Under the pieces are notes generated by a model. The model saw only the letters and a list, made by a program, of their open reading frames with translations, was not told the origin of the DNA and searched no databases. DNA of 64,000 bases from Armigeres subalbatus (Eukaryota > Arthropoda > Insecta > Diptera > Culicidae), in contig NC_085141.1 in the NCBI RefSeq assembly GCF_024139115.2, positions 365,834,759 through 365,898,758 of the forward strand, read 5' to 3'. Shown here one piece after another: positions 10,652-22,242 of this stretch (positions within the stretch are counted from its first letter, which is position 1; each line of letters starts with the position of its first letter). Position numbers and translations under genes: made by a program.

Positions 10652-11349
10652 AATAGCTGTGAGATGCTTTTTCTCTAACAACACCATTACGCTATCTGCA
10701 TGTAGGCATTAGGTTACAAACGTCCCGGATTATGCGGGACAGTTCCGGGTTCAGCCTACTTGCCTCACATTGCCTGGCGCCCCGGAAAACGTTCTCCATT
10801 CCATGATGAATCTGTAAAGCCTGGAAATTCAAACCATTGGAAATATCGCAATATTAAAAATACACAATCAGTTTTTATTTCTGCAGCTCAGCATAATAAA
10901 GAACAGACTTCCGTACAAAATACGGTTATTTGCTGATTTCCAATAAACTACTTGCTGTGTTTTACCATGATGTGACAATTCAATCGTGTCTGCCTTGTTA
11001 CTATTCAGTCGGTAGCTCTGATGAGGTGGTCGCCAGTGTAGCCAAATTAATTTGGTACAGAACCTTCCATACAATATGTTTCAAAAATCGATGTTTATCT
11101 TCCTCGATAGAAACTATCTAAACTCGATAGAAATATCCATTATTTAAGTATGTAAGAGAAGCGAAAGTTACAAGCACAAAAGATTTCACTTGAAAAAATA
11201 TAACTGCTAGATGGAATAAAAAATGAATATAATGCTTAAAATCAACAGTTATAAATCTTTTCAGACCTTGAGAACAATGTATAAGCCTTTAGCTATTAGA
11301 TGTAAACTAATTTTATGCCATCAAACTAGAACGCAGACATTTACGTTTA

Positions 11350-11598
11350 TCCATATACATAAAAATGAATTTCTGTCTGTCTGAACCTTATAGATTTCGA
11401 AACTACAAAACGGATCGGCGTTAAAATTTGTATGCAGAGGTTTTTGGGGCCGGGGAAGGTTCCTAAGATGGTTCGAGATCCCTCCCTCCTTTGGAAAGGG
11501 GGCCCCCATACATATGAAACATCAATTTCTCCATAACTCAAGAATTATTCAGAAAATAAATCAATTTTAGGCGAAACGAAGTTTGTCGGGTCTGCTAG
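11350..11598 (+). mobile_element. Non-autonomous Helitron
   Basis: Starts with TCCATATACATAAAAATGAA directly after an A and ends in CTAG (11595-11598) directly before a T. Insertion between A and T with a 5' TC and a 3' CTRR is the Helitron signature, and the subterminal AAGTTTGTCGGGTCTGCTAG is of the usual insect type. 249 bp, no coding capacity, no target duplication expected. Confidence 0.75.
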
Positions 11599-12052
11599 TG
11601 TTGAATAAGCATAATGATTATAAAAAATCGATGAAAGACCCGGTAAATTTTCGTATTTGTGTCGTTTCAACCCATCGGGGCAAATAGAAATGCGTGGTGC
11701 GGGGCAAGTTGAAACAACGGTTCAAAACGTCATACTCGCAATTTAAAAGAATTTTTTTTTACAGAATTCACATTGGTCCGTAAATACATTCGGATAATAT
11801 AAATTTATGAAAAGGTCCAAGCTTCTGAAAATAAATTTAATAAATTTTCGCCCATCCCGTCATGAATGCAACCTACCTGCAATTTCCACTACAGAATAGA
11901 ATTAAAAGGGGTCATGTTCAAACTGCATGGTCTTGTTTTGAGATTCTTAATCTACTTGTCCTCGTAGTGAGCACTGGCTTCCAAAAAAATAAAACAGTAC
12001 AGTATGTAACCATTTTGTTAACTCCACCTTTCACTTCCCTACTCCACTATTT

Positions 12053-12108
12053 ATTATTATTAAAATCTTTATTAAAGAGGTTTTTAGCCCAAGGCTAGTT
12101 CACCTCCG
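12053..12108 (-). mobile_element. 56-bp LINE 3' tail with 14-bp TSD
   Basis: CTACTCCACTATTT occurs at 12039-12052 and again at 12109-12122. On the minus strand the 56 bp between run from CGGAGGTGAACTAGCC to an AATAATAAT tail. This is an extreme 5' truncation of a non-LTR element, leaving only its 3' end. Confidence 0.75.
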
Positions 12109-12333
12109 CTACTCCACTATTTCTTCAATCGAGGGGTTTGTGAGAAATATGCTGGTTAATTAATGTGAATGTACGAAGAAGCCACACACGAATTGATCAA
12201 GCGCACAATTCAAGCGAACCAAATAATTAACCATCCTGAAAAGTAATCCGAGTAAATATCAAGATGGACAATACAAGAAGGATTTGATTTTCAAAATTCT
12301 AGAACAAAGCCTACTATTTTATCACTTTTTCTT

Positions 12334-12501
12334 TATCCTGACGGAATTAGTTTCAAAGTGCTGGGGCACACCACTCGATACGGAGGCGGCGCACAACTGT
12401 CATTTTTGTTGATTTAGCTTTGCTGCGTCGCTTCCGTATCGAGTGGTGTGCCCCCGAAAACGCGAGTACTTTGGAACTTGGATTCCGTGAGGAGTGACCT
12501 T
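12334..12501. mobile_element. Fold-back MITE, copy 1
   Basis: Hairpin core at 12363-12454 with arms GGGGCACACCACTCGATACG and near-perfect inverse. Outer ends carry ACGGAAT / ATTCCGT motifs shared with the element at 44424-44631. Confidence 0.75.
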
Positions 12502-12974
12502 AACAGGAGACAATTTTAAGCTAACGTCTGGAAGATATTCAAAATCATCAGAAGTTTACATCAACATTTACATGGGACTCTTATGAGTTTCCTGGCAGTA
12601 CAGTCACCATACCAAGCTTGTGCATCTTGAGTTTCACTGAGTACTTTTTTTTTTTGATACGGCAAAATTGGCTAATGTCTGTATATAGCGCAGTGTTTAA
12701 ACTTTCCCCGATGTACCTTATAAAATTTTAAATAGAGTTTAAATGGCTTTATTCAGCGGCGCAGCCAAATTTTTTTACGATATGAAAATTTGAAATATTA
12801 AAAATTTATTTCGAAATTCCGCGAAATGCCGTTTAATTTCGTTAATACGTTAATACGAAACGAAATCAGAAAACCAGATTTCGCCATACTAAAATTCCGC
12901 GAAATTCCCCGGAATTTCGTTTCGAATGCCCTAAAACGAAATTTTTCGAAATACCGCATATGCTTAATTCAAAT

Positions 12975-15416
12975 ATTACATCTATCACAGCAGCGGCGGT
13001 TTCGTAGGCAAGCAGATGAAGCGAGTGATGAGGTGGAAACCCATTAGCGAACGAATCTGTGTGTTGAGGATACGGGGCAAATTATTCAATTACAGTCTAA
13101 TCAACGTTTACGCACCGACAAACGATAAATCCTACGACGTGAAGGACACGTTTTATGAATCTCTTGACAAAGCCTATGGAGAGTGCCCAAAGCATGACGT
13201 GAAAATTGTTATCGGAGACGCTAACGCTCAGGTCGGTAGAGAGGACTTTGTCCTACCCATAATTGATAGGGAGAGCCTTTACTCCAGTGACAACGGCCTA
13301 AGGCTAGTTAATTTCGCTGCTGCCAGCTGCAGCGGGATGGCCATCAGTAGCACCTATTTTGCACGAAAGAATATCCGAAAGCACACCTGCAGACACTCGC
13401 ATCGTGAAACTTGCAACCAGATAGATCATGTTCTGGTGGACGGGCGCCATTTTTCGGATGTTATCGATGTGCGGACATTCAAAGGTCCGAACATTGATTC
13501 TGATCACTACCTCGTTGTCAGTAAAATTCGATCACGGTTGTCAACTGTATCGAACGAAAGATCTCAACGAACGATGCGTTACAACAGCGATTGTCGGCGG
13601 AAGGAGTATCGGCTGAGTACCGCCAGAAGCTCGACGAACGGATAAGTGCAATCAACGTTAGCGACAACATCAACGAACTGTGGGAGAAAAAGTTATTAGT
13701 GAGGCGCAGGAAAAAATGGAGCAGAACGATATGCGGAGGTTTTATGAGTCTGTCAATGGCGTGCGGAGAAAGACAGCGCCATCTCCCGTCATATGCAACA
13801 ACCAACAAGGGAATTTGCTGACAGATAAAACTGAAGTGGCTGCCAGGTGGAAGCAACACTTCGAGACTTTGTTGGATGGAGGAAGTGACGGTGCATCGGT
13901 GAACAGAATAAATATTAGCGACGATGGACAAGCTGTGGAGTCACCTACACTAGATGAGGTTAAAAAGCTGTTAAAGAGCAGGAAAACAATAAGGCTGCGG
14001 GGAAGGACCAGCTCCCGGCTGAACTTCTCAAACACGGCAGTGAGCAGCTTTATGAAGTTCTGCACCATATTATGTCGAAAATATGGGAAAACGAGGAAAT
14101 GCCTGCTAGCTGGTTTAACGGCCTCATTTGCCCTCTATTGAAGAAAGGGCACAGCCTGGAGTGTGCCAATTATCGCGGATAACCCTTCTTACTTCGGCGT
14201 ACAGAATTATGTCCCGTATTCTGTTCACCAGATTGAGCCCGCTTGAAGAGTCCTTCGTCGGTGAATACCAAGCAGGTTTTCGTGAGGGCTGATCAACGAC
14301 GGATCAAATGTTTACCCTTAGACAAATCCTTGATAAATTCCGGGAGTACAACTTGCAGACACATCATCTGTTTATTGATTTCAAGGCGGCGTACGATTCA
14401 GTGAAACGGAATGAATTATGGCAAATTATGCTTGAACATGGTTTTCCGGCGAAACTGATACGGCTGATTCGTATAACGTTGGACGGATCGAAATCAACTG
14501 TAAGGGTTGCGGATGAAATATCGACGTCATTTGTTACCTTAGATGGATTAAAGCAGGGTGATGCACTCTCGAATCTACTGTTCAATAGGGCGCTCGCGGG
14601 AGCGATTAGGAGAGCTGGTGTGTGAAGAAGCGGTACCATTATCACAAGATCGCATATACTCCTGGGATTTTCGGACGATATCGATATTATCGGGATTGAT
14701 CGCCGTGCCGTGGAATAGGCTACTTCTAAGAGGGAGACAGCGACAATCAATACCAGCAAAACGAAGTACATGGCCGCTGGCAATGACCATGGGTTCATTA
14801 GTGGTGGTGGTTGCGAAATGGTGCTGGATGGTGAAAAATTTAAAGTGAAGGAAGAATTTGTGTATCTTGGAACATTAGTGACGTGCGATAATGATGTTAC
14901 CCGCGAGGTGAAAAGGCGTATTGTAGCTACAAATAGGGCTTATTACGGGCAAACGAAAACAAAACTCGCGCTGTATACTACTCTACCACTCTGATTCTTC
15001 CGGTGGCTTTATACGGCCATGAGACATGGACGTTAAAGGAGGCTGATCGGAGAGCTTTCGGAGTGTTTGAGCGTAAGGTGCTGCGGACAATACTCGGCGG
15101 TAAACAGGAGAACGGTATCTGGCGGCGTCGCATGGATCACGAATTGTACCAGGTGTATAAAGGGCTGGATATTATTAAGCTTATACAACACGGCAGACTA
15201 TGGTGGGCTGGTCTTGTTGTTCGTATGCCGGAAGAACGTCAAGCGAAGATCATATTTAGTAGAGAACCCGGAAGAGGCCGCAGGCTTCGTGGAAGGCCGC
15301 GTACACGATGGCTTTTTGCAGTTGAAGAGTACCTGAGGGCGCTCAATGTTCAGGGCGACTGGAAGCGATTGGCCCAGGATCGAGTCCAGTGGAGAAGGAT
15401 ACTCCATTCGGCGTAG
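12975..15416 (+). pseudogene. RTE-like non-LTR element: endonuclease and reverse transcriptase remains
   Basis: Continues the interrupted endonuclease: INVYAPTNDK, VIGDANAQVG, QIDHVLVDGRHFSDVI and the catalytic SDH (SDHYLV), about 13016-13540. A linker with MRRFYESVNGVRR follows, then reverse transcriptase blocks FIDFKAAYDSVKR, LDGLKQGDALS and an FADD-type box mutated to FSDD (about 14340-14700). The C-terminal part has YGHETWTLKEADRR, WAGLVVRM and GRPRTRW, ending at a TAG at 15416. Several frameshifts and stops make it inactive. The 3' end is followed by AAAACAAAAC-type tail sequence. A second copy of the same family lies on the minus strand at 57.5-59.8 kb. Confidence 0.85.
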
Positions 15417-15477
15417 GTTCATCAAAGAGCTGTAGCCCATCAAAACAAAACAAAAATTTATGAAAGTTTGAAATTAA

Positions 15478-15644
15478 AGGCTCCCCCAGACCTAAGCGAT
15501 TTCATCGCCGGGACGGCGACAGCTCGTCCTATCGTCGGGTCGTTGCAGGCAATTTACGCTTCCATGCCTACGGAGACAGAATCGCAGTCGCCAAGCGATA
15601 GAATCGCGTCGCGATAGTCGCGTCGCGTGTGTTTGGGGGAACCT
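15478..15644. mobile_element. PIF/Harbinger-type MITE, copy 1
   Basis: Ends AGGCTCCCCCAGAC and, inverted, AGGTTCCCCCAAAC, each flanked by TAA (15475-15477, 15645-15647). A 3-bp TAA duplication is typical of PIF/Harbinger. The interior is rich in CGCGACGCGA-type sequence. A second copy in opposite orientation is at 53230-53379. Confidence 0.8.
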
Positions 15645-15649
15645 TAACA

Positions 15650-15957
15650 CCAGCGGATATTTTTCCGAGTATTCCTGCGGAAATTTGTATAAAAAAATGT
15701 ACAGGAATTCCCACGACAATTTTTGGAGAATTTCTGAGGAAATTAGCTGAGAACTCTTGTGGGGATTCATCTCAAAATTCTAGTAGAAATAACTCTGGGA
15801 ATTCCTGATGTAATGCCTCCGAAATTCTATGTGGACGTATTGCTAGGAGAACACTCGGTGGTGATTTATGGGAACTCCTGGACGAATGTTCTAGAAAATG
15901 TCCGCAGAGTTCCCAGTAATTCCCGCATGGATACTATAATGAATTACTGCAGAAAGC
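15650..15957. repeat. Degenerate GGAATTCC-type repeat
   Basis: Loose tandem occurrences of TTCCTGCGGAAATT-, GGAATTCC- and GAGAATTTCT-like words. Similar stretches are at 26700-27560 and 42360-43310. Not coding. Confidence 0.5.
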
Positions 15958-16036
15958 TAAGGGTCTTCAGTAGCCTTGCGAGCAAAGGCGTAGGATTGCC
16001 TATCCGGGGATGGCGAGTTTGATTCTCGGTCCGGTC
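15958..16036 (+). mobile_element. tRNA-like SINE head fragment
   Basis: A cloverleaf can be drawn: D-arm GCCTT...AAGGC, anticodon-type stem GGAT-TGCCT-ATCC, and T-arm CGAG-TTTGATT-CTCG. The B box is diverged (GAGTTTGATTC). No body or tail can be assigned because a hAT-like element follows. Confidence 0.5.
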
Positions 16037-16255
16037 CGGTTTCCAACCATACCGGTGTTAGAAACGGAAAAATACCGGTATTTTCGGTATTTCAAATTTT
16101 GTTGAAAGTATAAAAACATTAATAGTTTCATATAGATATCAACTCACCGTGCAACAAGCACTTAAAACAATTGAATGCGCCCCTGAATGAACCTTTGCAC
16201 AAGTAAGCATCATTAACGACGTTACGCTACAGCAAAAACAAATCTTCATTAAGCA

Positions 16256-17156
16256 TTGTTTACATTTACATCAACTTTAACCACAATTCCAAAAAGGGCT
16301 TCCACAATCACGCAATATTTTCCATCGACGGTCTCTCCTCTTGAAACTGCTTTAGCCCAAATTGATTCTAAGGACGTAATATCGTATAGGACTCTGGCCC
16401 AATCTGAGGACATTCGCTTGGGAATAGTCGCTGGGGGTTTCAGTAGGATTCCAAAAATTTACGACGGAATCAGGCAAAAAGTTAAAACGTATATAGGGGG
16501 AAAGACGGGTTTGGCAGGTTTTGTTCTATTATTGTCAGGGGGGTTTTTGTCGACCAAATTTTATGAAATTTGGCCATAATATTGTTTGATATGCAAAGAA
16601 TGTTTAGGCCAAATTTGAACATAGTCAGTCATAAAAAAAACCCTTCCAATAATAGAACAAAACCTGCTAAAGCCGTCATTCCCCCTATCACAATTTCGTT
16701 GTGATGGGATTCCGAGCTGACTTCGATGAACTTAAAAAAAACTACAAAAAATCAGCGCCAGCTATGACGAATAGACTTCTAACAAATATCTGCGATTTAT
16801 AAACGGGAATGTTCATGACTGTAAGACAACGTAAAACTTTGGAATGCGAAGAATAGTAGGATCAAAGCCCGCTTGGCGCTTCCATTCCAAGGCACAGAAA
16901 TTGTCGCCATCTTATTCGATGCTCTCAAAGAACGAGTCCAAGAGAGATCAGAGAGACATCCAGAGCTACTTTGGTTAAGCAAACGGATGAGATTTTGAAG
17001 CGTCTAATCATTCCTGATGCGATCGTCGAAGCTGAGACAACTACCACACTTGACGACTTCGATGAAGATGCCTCTATGGATTATTATTCTGGGTTATCGG
17101 TTAAAGAACAACTCATGAGGAGAATGTTGAAAAAAATTGAAGAAAACTACGGCTAG
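16256..17156 (+). pseudogene. Transposase remnant, probably hAT
   Basis: The first part (16256-16495) contains the motif ISYRTLAQSEDIRLG and then IPKIYDGIRQKVKTYI, which resembles the N-terminal region of a group of insect hAT transposases. A MITE (16496-16685) interrupts it. Coding-like sequence resumes in other frames (ELKKNYKKSAP near 16730) and ends with an acidic segment followed by VKEQLMRRMLKKIEENYG at 17156. No catalytic triad can be assigned. It is flanked by the ACCGGT-rich ends, which fits an element remnant rather than a host gene. Confidence 0.45.
16496..16685. mobile_element. TA-flanked MITE with about 45-bp TIRs
   Basis: The left arm starts GGGGGAAAGACGG and the right arm, inverted, GGGGGAATGACGG. 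They stay nearly identical through GCAGGTTTTGTTCTATTATT. TA at 16494-16495 and 16686-16687 is the target site. The insertion breaks the transposase frame. Confidence 0.85.
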
Positions 17157-17405
17157 ATTTCTCCTACTATGAATCTGAAGCTTAATACCTTCAGATTTTC
17201 GACGCTCTTGGAGCCATTCGTCCAACTTCGGTTGAACCAGCGAGGGAATTTCAGCAGATGGCAACATTGACAATGAAATCCGATACGGATTGGGAGATGT
17301 TATGTCTGCTTAAGTTTCATTTGAAGTTTATCAATAAATATTGTTTTTCATTTTTTCCTGAAATTCTTACAAATACCGGTATTTTACCGGTCTTACCGGT
17401 ACCGA

Positions 17406-19692
17406 CTACTTCAAACACCTAATACCGGGTGATCGGGTATATGCAACCGAGAAGCCGGAAATCGTTCAACCACAAGCAGATTGAAATTCCAAGAACTGGT
17501 TACTACAACACAGAAAATATTTCGAGAGAAAAGTGCACAACAAGAAAAAGTAGGTAATCTGAGATCACGTCTCCCGAGCTTCTCTGTAAAAAATAAAAAA
17601 ATAAATAAACTGAAACGCAGTTGTATTTGATCAACGGCGGAATAGCATAGCTCAGGTATTGTAATTAAACCCAAAAATGCACATCTTCACAAAGTATACT
17701 CTAATTGAAAAACCAACAACTGTCACCAGAAATTTCCACCGGAAAACTTTTGAGGTTGACTGCCACTCTGGCTCCAGTTTCGCATACCATTCGCTTATTG
17801 TTATTGAAATACTTTGGAACAGTGCTGTCTGGTGCAGCCAACAACCAGGGCACTGCCGTTACGCAAACTCTCGCATACCTGCCTACCAGCTCTGGTTCAA
17901 GTGAATCACGCGATATGCAAGCCTGTTTGCGGTGCAGCCAGTTGAAGGCCCCTTTCCCCGCCCCCCCTTTCCTTTGGCCACATGAAAGCTTGTGATTTTA
18001 ATTTGACAAGTTTGTTGCAAACAATTTCAACAATCCAATTCACTGCTGGCGAGTAGCTGCCTCCAACGGGCGGGCTGTCGTCGAAATGCAGCTGTTGCTC
18101 CGGAATGGTATCCCCCAGGTAACCCCAGAGTAGGGGACATTGTTTGCGGCAACATTTGCTAAATTAAATAGTTTATGCCAATTTGTACCCCAGGTTGTTC
18201 GTGGGGGTCGAGATGGGATTGAATTTGGAATTTGTCCTTCCATGTTTTACAACTTCGCACGTGTTGCAGATGGTGTTAGCTGTTTGACATTTAATCGAAT
18301 GCGAATAGCTGATTAATGCAACCGGTTCACTTGAAAAGAGTGCAAATATAAAACTTTTATTGCGCAAAACTCTTTGAATTGCATTACTGGCAATAAAATG
18401 AATAAAATTGATTGTCATGATGGTAGCCCGGGCAGTTGCACGCCCACCAGCAACTTTATTCCATTTTCCATTTTTCATTTTTTTTTTTCCGAGAAGGCTC
18501 CATCCAGTGCTGAGAAAATATGATTCACATTGTTTACGACGCGGGATGGATGAACGATGTCCATTACCATTTTATTGCCGTGACTGTTTGCACTAGACGG
18601 AAACAGTCACGCTAGAAGACGGATGAAGAGAAAAATACGCAGATAAAAATTCGCTACAAGATGGATGAAATAATTGAAGAATATTGTCTTCTTTTCAATG
18701 CAGAAATTTGTCGTAATTGCAGAAGCTTGTCTTTTATGAGTAAACACGTTGATTAATTATAATTTCACATCAATACAATTATAATAGTTAAAAAATTGGC
18801 TTCAGTTATAAAAAAAATATTTAAAAAATTGAAATAGAGAGGATTCCAATCAACAACTTCCACAGGTGAAAATTTTACGCTGCGCATGTAATTTCAATTT
18901 CCCACGGGATTATACAACATTTGCCGTAAGCTTATGTCGGTCCCTCTTCAAAGCAACAAATATAAAAAAACGAATTGTGGGTATGTATCTACTTCAGCTT
19001 TTTAAAATGAGTTCCATTCCGACCGGAGCAACACCCGGGGCAACAAAAAAAGGCAAAATCCGCTCATTGTATCCGAACAGATAAAGCAAAAAAAGTTTTT
19101 GTTCCCACTGTGCAATGTAAACAAACGTACAAACAAATGAAAAATTGCAGCTTTGCGGATCCAGAATGCATATTCTTGCGAGGGTGTGTAAATATTTGCC
19201 TCTACTCAATCCGACAATAAATCAACACACTCGGCCTTGCAAGAGTGGGTATCGTGGCAAAGGAGGAATGGTTAGTCTTTTCTGCACTCATAGCTGTATA
19301 ACGAAGCACAAAGCGTTCCCAGGGGAGCCTTGCCACCGATATTGTTGGATTGTAGTTTTGTTAGGATTTTTTCTCTGGAAATTCCTGAATTATTATTCGA
19401 ACCAACTGCCCTCCATTATGTTTAATAAATCAAAGTGAGTTTTCATAAATTGTTGAGAACACAACACCAGAATTTGAAATAATTTACAAATATCACTTTT
19501 ATAATGTCACAAAATCCCAAAAAATATCGATAAAAAATTCGGCTGCTCAAGGATTCTTGGTACCTACTATAAATAACTCTTCTGCTTTGCATTGCAACTC
19601 AGCAATATCCACACAGCTCTACAAATCTTTTATTTATTATCAAGAAATATTTTACTTATGTAGACGAGGAAAGTACTCAATACATATGATTA
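17406..19692. other. No recognisable gene
   Basis: 2.3 kb of unassigned DNA. Frames at 17411-17674, 17705-17995, 18173-18478 and 19145-19438 have no recognised domains and mutually overlap, so none is called. Confidence 0.4.
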
Positions 19693-19694
19693 TA

Positions 19695-19905
19695 AAGTCT
19701 GTCCACGTTAAATTTCGGACACCCATCTTACTATGCGATTTTTGAAAATTTTCACAAACCACTGAGACGATAAATTCACATGACAGCTGAATATCTCCGC
19801 TTGAGGTGCTGCTTTCAGTATGTTTTAGCTTTCTTTCGAACTGATAAAAGGCGAAAAATCAATTGGACATTATTTAAGTGTCCGAAATTTAACGTGGACA
19901 GGCTT
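19695..19905. mobile_element. Tc1/mariner-type MITE
   Basis: Terminal repeats AAGTCTGTCCACGTTAAATT and, inverted, AAGCCTGTCCACGTTAAATT continue to about 28 bp with one mismatch. TA target sites are at 19693-19694 and 19906-19907. 211 bp and non-coding. Confidence 0.85.
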
Positions 19906-19907
19906 TA

Positions 19908-21040
19908 AACATAACTAGAAATAAGGCGCCTGTCTTTTAAAGAACCGCCAACGGTTCTGAAACTGTAACATTCCGTCCAGTATCATTTATGTCCATGAGA
20001 TCAATTTTGGTACAAATAGCACAGTGCTGCTACTGCTCTCATCGGGTGCTGAAGTCCTATCGGACTTCATACTGCCCTCTCACACACAAAGTACCGCGCT
20101 GAAACTAGAGCAAACAAATCGGTCCAGCATGCATTCGGTGCGAACGAGCATTTCATTCATAAATTATAATTATGATAGCACTTCCGGAATTGCTTGGCGG
20201 CAACATCCAGAACCCACATCGCCAACGTTGAATCGCTTGCCCATTCGCATATTTGCACCACCATCATCGCTCTGTACCAGCGCGCAGTCAGTCAGTGGCT
20301 TCGTCGATTTGGCGCGAATAAAACTAAAGTTCAACACTATCCTGCCATTGCATTGCATTTATTCGTAGAGAATAATATCTCGATGCATTTTCTGGCTCCA
20401 TTTCTGGGCAATTTTTATCTCCGCGCTGAACCGAATTGGATTCGATCCAAATGGGTGTTCGGCGCGAGCTAAATACTTCAATTCTCAATGTCATTCGCTG
20501 GTATGGAAGGGTTCTCAATTGTTCCATCTAGCAAGGACCACGATATCGAAACAGTCGAACTCCGTTGGAGTCCAAATGTACTTCGTTAAAAGGGCAGGCC
20601 TGGTCGAAAAAACCGAGTAGCAGAGATTGGACCTATCACCCGGGTGCTTATGGTAGTGTATAGCTAGTGTAACTATCTCTTATGCAGGTCATCGTTATGG
20701 AACTAGAAGTGTTTGAAAACATTAAACTGTCAAGTCAACAGAAGTTTACATTACATTAAAGTCATTTGAGAACCTCTGATCTAACTATGCTGCGGAAAAT
20801 AAACGATAAAATAGGATTGTGAGCTGCGGTTGCTCGTCGATGACTTTGCACGAGTGAAAAGTTGTTGGAAAAATTTGCCTGTCAGCGAAAAATGAGTTCG
20901 ATCAGTGGCATTCGCTTCCTAGTGGCCCTTAATGGTCGCGCGGTGGAAGGGGTTGCTGACGAGTGCCCTGCCATAGTATTCACAATAGTCAGTCATAGTG
21001 GGAAAGTTCTAAATTAGGGCATGGAAAGAAAAATGTGCAC
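19908..21040. other. No recognisable gene
   Basis: Unassigned. Three overlapping open frames between 20024 and 20527 on both strands contradict each other and carry no motifs. Confidence 0.4.
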
Positions 21041-21042
21041 TA

Positions 21043-21578
21043 GGGGAAGAGGCCCCAAAACGCCCCCCCGATGCAAAACGCCTTTTGTGGTTTCCCTCAT
21101 ATTTACCGTCATTAAGATGTCCGTAACAAAACTAGATCTAAAATTATGTAGGATAGGCGAAGAAAGTTTCAAAATAGTGCATGGGAAGGTCGGAAAACCG
21201 AAAATTTCCACATTTTGAAGAAACATCTAACATTTTGGCGAGGCAAAACGCCCTAGTGGCAATAACCTACAAAGTACTTGCGTCTCCACGGACTATCCAT
21301 ACTAGAATGCTGATTCGCCGACGCGTGGTACTTTGTTCCCTAGGAGCTGCCAGCTAAAAGGCGTTTTGCCTCATGAGTTTTCCGGCAACAGAATATCACC
21401 ACTTTTTTGAAATGTGAATATTATCAATATGATTGAGATTTTTGACAATTTTTGAATGGCATTAACTAGCTATCTTGGTTAACTGATGCATAATATAAAA
21501 ATACCCATGAACAGCGTTACAAATAAGACAATAAAGCAGTGTTTGCTTAGCTAGGGCAAATTGCCCCGCCCCTTCCCC
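21043..21578. mobile_element. TIR element with nested internal hairpin
   Basis: Ends GGGGAAGAGGC and, inverted, GGGGAAGGGGC between TA dinucleotides (21041-21042, 21579-21580). Inside, GAGGCAAAACGCC at about 21239 pairs with GGCGTTTTGCCTC at about 21360, giving a second inner hairpin. 536 bp, non-coding. Confidence 0.65.
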
Positions 21579-21580
21579 TA

Positions 21581-21940
21581 CTGATGGCATGGTGAAATGG
21601 GAAGATATGATGAATTATTCAGAAGAGTCCCCGACGAATTGCCGCTCATTTCTCCAAATCAGTGTCTCCGCGGATAACGAGCCCATTAGTTACGGAACGG
21701 TTGCGCTGAAGGGAGCGGATTGTTGAGAATTTGCCTCGTCACTGTTGTTTTGTTCTTAACTTTCTTGAGGAAGAGCCATCATAAGAGATGGCTCTTAGGG
21801 GATTTTTTGTCATATTGAATTTGCTCGCAGCAACACCGTCGAGCATGCTGAAGTTGTTTCGTGCTATCGAATTATATCGTAACTAGTTACAGTGGGAAGT
21901 AACGGAATTATAAGCCAGCAGTGAGGCCTTATTAACGTAC
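21581..21940. other. No recognisable gene
   Basis: Short unassigned spacer between two fold-back elements; nothing recognisable seen. Confidence 0.4.
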
Positions 21941-22165
21941 ACCCAATTGGTTATTGTTAAATTTTCTAACAATTCTGTATAAGATCCTACCAAAATCTGT
22001 ATAATATCTGGGCATATGCGAAAATGCTAGATTCTTATACAATCAATTAACAATTTTTGTTTGAAAGCATTTTTTTACATAAAAATCCAACAATTTCAGT
22101 TCTTATACTTCTATGGTAGGTTCCTATACATAATTGTTAGAAAATCTAACAGTCGCTGGTTGGGT
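21941..22165. mobile_element. Fold-back MITE, TTTTCTAACAATT arms
   Basis: Arms start ACCCAATTGGTTATTGTTA and, inverted, ACCCAACCAGCGACTGTTAG, and stay similar through TTTTCTAACAATT and CCTACCA, about 55 bp. Non-coding. Confidence 0.75.
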
Positions 22166-22242
22166 ATAGCAGTAAGATGTAGGGTGCATGGCAATACTAT
22201 AGGGAAGACTGGGGAGACTTGATCCCCTTTTCTGATTACTAT

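Larger units (their letters stand above)
11599..12718 (-). mobile_element. Decayed copy of the GGGGCAAGTTGAAA TA element
   Basis: Reverse-complement matches to the element at 30838-32402 are found at 11600-11745 and 12500-12718, including the terminal GATGTACCTTA. One end has been lost at the Helitron junction. It has since received the insert at 12053-12108 and the fold-back at 12334-12501. Confidence 0.65.
9269..12966. mobile_element. hAT-like 3.7-kb element inserted in the RTE endonuclease
   Basis: An 8-bp duplication ATTCAAAT lies at 9261-9268 and 12967-12974. The ends are inverted repeats TAAGGGTATGCGATA and its counterpart TAAGCATATGCGGTA. Removing the insert rejoins the host frame as ...NSAFK-YYIYHSSGG, which confirms both borders. 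Both subterminal regions are dense in CGAAA repeats (9300-9440, 12810-12960). An 8-bp duplication with subterminal repeats fits the hAT superfamily. No transposase is visible, and the interior is filled with later insertions. Confidence 0.75.
16037..17405. mobile_element. Decayed hAT-like element with AATACCGGTATTT ends
   Basis: Both flanks carry AATACCGGTATT in inverted context plus further ACCGGT words (16040-16090 and 17370-17405). Between them lies a transposase remnant. Exact ends and the target duplication could not be fixed. Confidence 0.5.

Noticed and set aside
13016..13645. Independent host endonuclease gene
   Set aside because: The frame is the middle of an AP-type endonuclease of a non-LTR element, continuous with 9091-9260 after removing the hAT-like insert.
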